From positions 1,925,001 to 1,989,000 of the forward strand of contig NZ_VOQR01000001.1 of NCBI RefSeq assembly GCF_007995065.1: DNA of 64,000 nt, read 5' to 3'. Below are positions 63,379-64,000 of this stretch, in pieces. The stretch is from Sphingomonas ginsenosidivorax (GTDB lineage Bacteria; Pseudomonadota; Alphaproteobacteria; Sphingomonadales; Sphingomonadaceae). A program made the translations under genes and the position numbers. The notes beneath the pieces were generated by a model. It was not told the origin of the DNA, ran no database searches, and was given only the letters and a program-made list of their open reading frames with translations. Position 1 is the first letter of the stretch; the number at the start of each line of letters is the position of its first letter.

Positions 63379-63756
63379 ATGGTGCCATTTCCCCTTCGCC
63401 TTGGCGCGCTCGCCGCCGCAATCCTGACGGCAACCACAGCGTCTGCCGCGCCACGGATCGACGCCCGCTCCCGCCTGGAACATTGTGGCAGCGCGACCTG
63501 CCTGATGGTGACCGGGCACCGCGCCGACGCCACCGCTCCCGTCATGCTCGCCGGCCACCCCGTCACGGTGCTCGGTGGGCGAAAGTGGCGCGTTTCCGTG
63601 CCGATCGAAACCGTACGGGCCTGGTTTCCGACCCGCGCGCGGGTCATCGCGGTGCGGCTCGGCGGTGTCGACGGCGAGGAGGTCGCCGTGCCGCTACCGA
63701 TCGGCATGCTGGGTTCCAGTATAGAACTCGCCTCGCTCGAGGTGCGCGCCCGCTAG
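63379..63756 (+). CDS. Small secreted protein of unknown function
   Basis: A 125-residue protein with a signal peptide (LRLGALAAAILTATTASAAP, cleavage near residue 23). The mature part has two Cys (EHCGSATCLM) and a beta-rich region (KWRVSVPIETVRAWFP). The longer in-frame extension back to 63064 overlaps the UrcA gene and its promoter and is rejected. No family is recognised. It is divergent from the UrcA gene and shares its promoter region. Confidence 0.7.
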   Translation: MVPFPLRLGALAAAILTATTASAAPRIDARSRLEHCGSATCLMVTGHRADATAPVMLAGHPVTVLGGRKWRVSVPIETVRAWFPTRARVIAVRLGGVDGEEVAVPLPIGMLGSSIELASLEVRAR

Positions 63757-63840
63757 CAAACGGACGGGCTCGCAAGGCTCTTCGCGCACCGGCCGGTTGA
63801 ACCGATAGCGGCATCCGAACGACCCACCCTTCCCGAGGTA

Positions 63841-63858
63841 CCCGGTCCGCGTACCGGG
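63841..63858. repeat. Small hairpin upstream of the last gene
   Basis: CCCGGT (63841-63846) pairs with ACCGGG (63853-63858) around a 6-base loop, about 40 bp before the start at 63897. It may end the preceding gene's transcript or form part of a leader. Confidence 0.3.
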
Positions 63859-63896
63859 CTGCCTATACCGAACATCGACGTCCTTCAGGAGTGACC

Positions 63897-64000
63897 GTGA
63901 TCGCAAAGTCCTATCGCCGCAACCTGGTCCGCACCGGCGTAGCGATGCTCGCGCTCGCGGCAGTCGGGGCCTCGGCAAGCGCCGCGACCGGTCGCGCCGC
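63897..64000 (+). CDS. Exported protein, N-terminal fragment (gene cut by window end)
   Basis: The first 34 residues are visible from a GTG at 63897, with AGGAG 5 bp upstream; another in-frame GTG lies two codons earlier. The sequence is a signal peptide (VRTGVAMLALAAVGASASAAT), so the product is exported. Too little is seen to name it; by position it may be another UrcA-type or small periplasmic protein. Confidence 0.65.
   Translation, partial: MIAKSYRRNLVRTGVAMLALAAVGASASAATGRA

Noticed and set aside
1..64000. Prophage, insertion sequences, CRISPR arrays, tRNA or rRNA genes
   Set aside because: I saw no integrase or transposase motifs, no regularly spaced repeats and no tRNA-like cloverleaf or rRNA sequence; composition is uniform along the window.

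Overview
The window is about 64 kb of GC-rich DNA with the style of a sphingomonad (Sphingomonas-type alphaproteobacterium). This inference rests on five TonB-dependent receptor (TBDR) genes, a TPR-sulfotransferase, an UrcA-family protein, tightly overlapping ATGA-type operons and GC-rich palindromic intergenic repeats. I see no rRNA, tRNA, CRISPR array, insertion sequence or prophage. Nearly all the sequence is coding.

Region 1 (1-19290) looks like a muropeptide and amino-sugar salvage locus. It holds a SIS-domain aminosugar-phosphate deaminase cut by the window edge, a TBDR, an SSS-family symporter, MurQ (MurNAc-6-phosphate etherase), a GntR/UTRA regulator and a second TBDR. These are followed by a penicillin-acylase-type Ntn hydrolase, an exported N-acyl-D-amino-acid deacylase, a LysR regulator, a DacB-type D,D-carboxypeptidase, an AmiE-like serine hydrolase and an AmpG-like muropeptide permease. 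Together they could import wall fragments, trim their peptides and feed the sugars into central metabolism.

Region 2 (19350-24558) carries signalling and housekeeping genes: a GGDEF-EAL protein, an alcohol dehydrogenase-like oxidoreductase, a GlsB-type small membrane protein and a PAS-LuxR regulator. Region 3 (24575-30590) is a hexuronate/mannonate unit: a ManD-type dehydratase, an ExuT-like MFS carrier and a large sugar-type TBDR.

Region 4 (30861-39049) holds an anchored FAD oxidase facing a three-gene unit of unknown function, then a zinc-ribbon membrane protein, small secreted proteins, a TetR and a LysR regulator. Region 5 (39211-51214) is a nine-gene nitrogen operon: an ABC transporter, two DUF1989 proteins, a biotin-dependent urea/guanidine carboxylase and allophanate hydrolase, with a sensorless hybrid histidine kinase and a LuxR-type response regulator joined by overlapping reading frames. 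The DUF1989 pair points to guanidine rather than urea as the true substrate.

Region 6 (51246-64000) holds two paralogous short TBDRs, a metallo-beta-lactamase-fold protein, a [2Fe-2S] ferredoxin, an exported methyltransferase, a sterol-desaturase/fatty-acid-hydroxylase, a TPR-sulfotransferase, an UrcA protein and small secreted proteins. Three divergent promoter regions here share a 16-bp imperfect palindrome, approximately TACGT-CAAACG-RCGTA, in two copies each. This suggests one regulon joining the two receptors to the hydroxylase and to the UrcA pair, and it is the best candidate for an undescribed system in the window.
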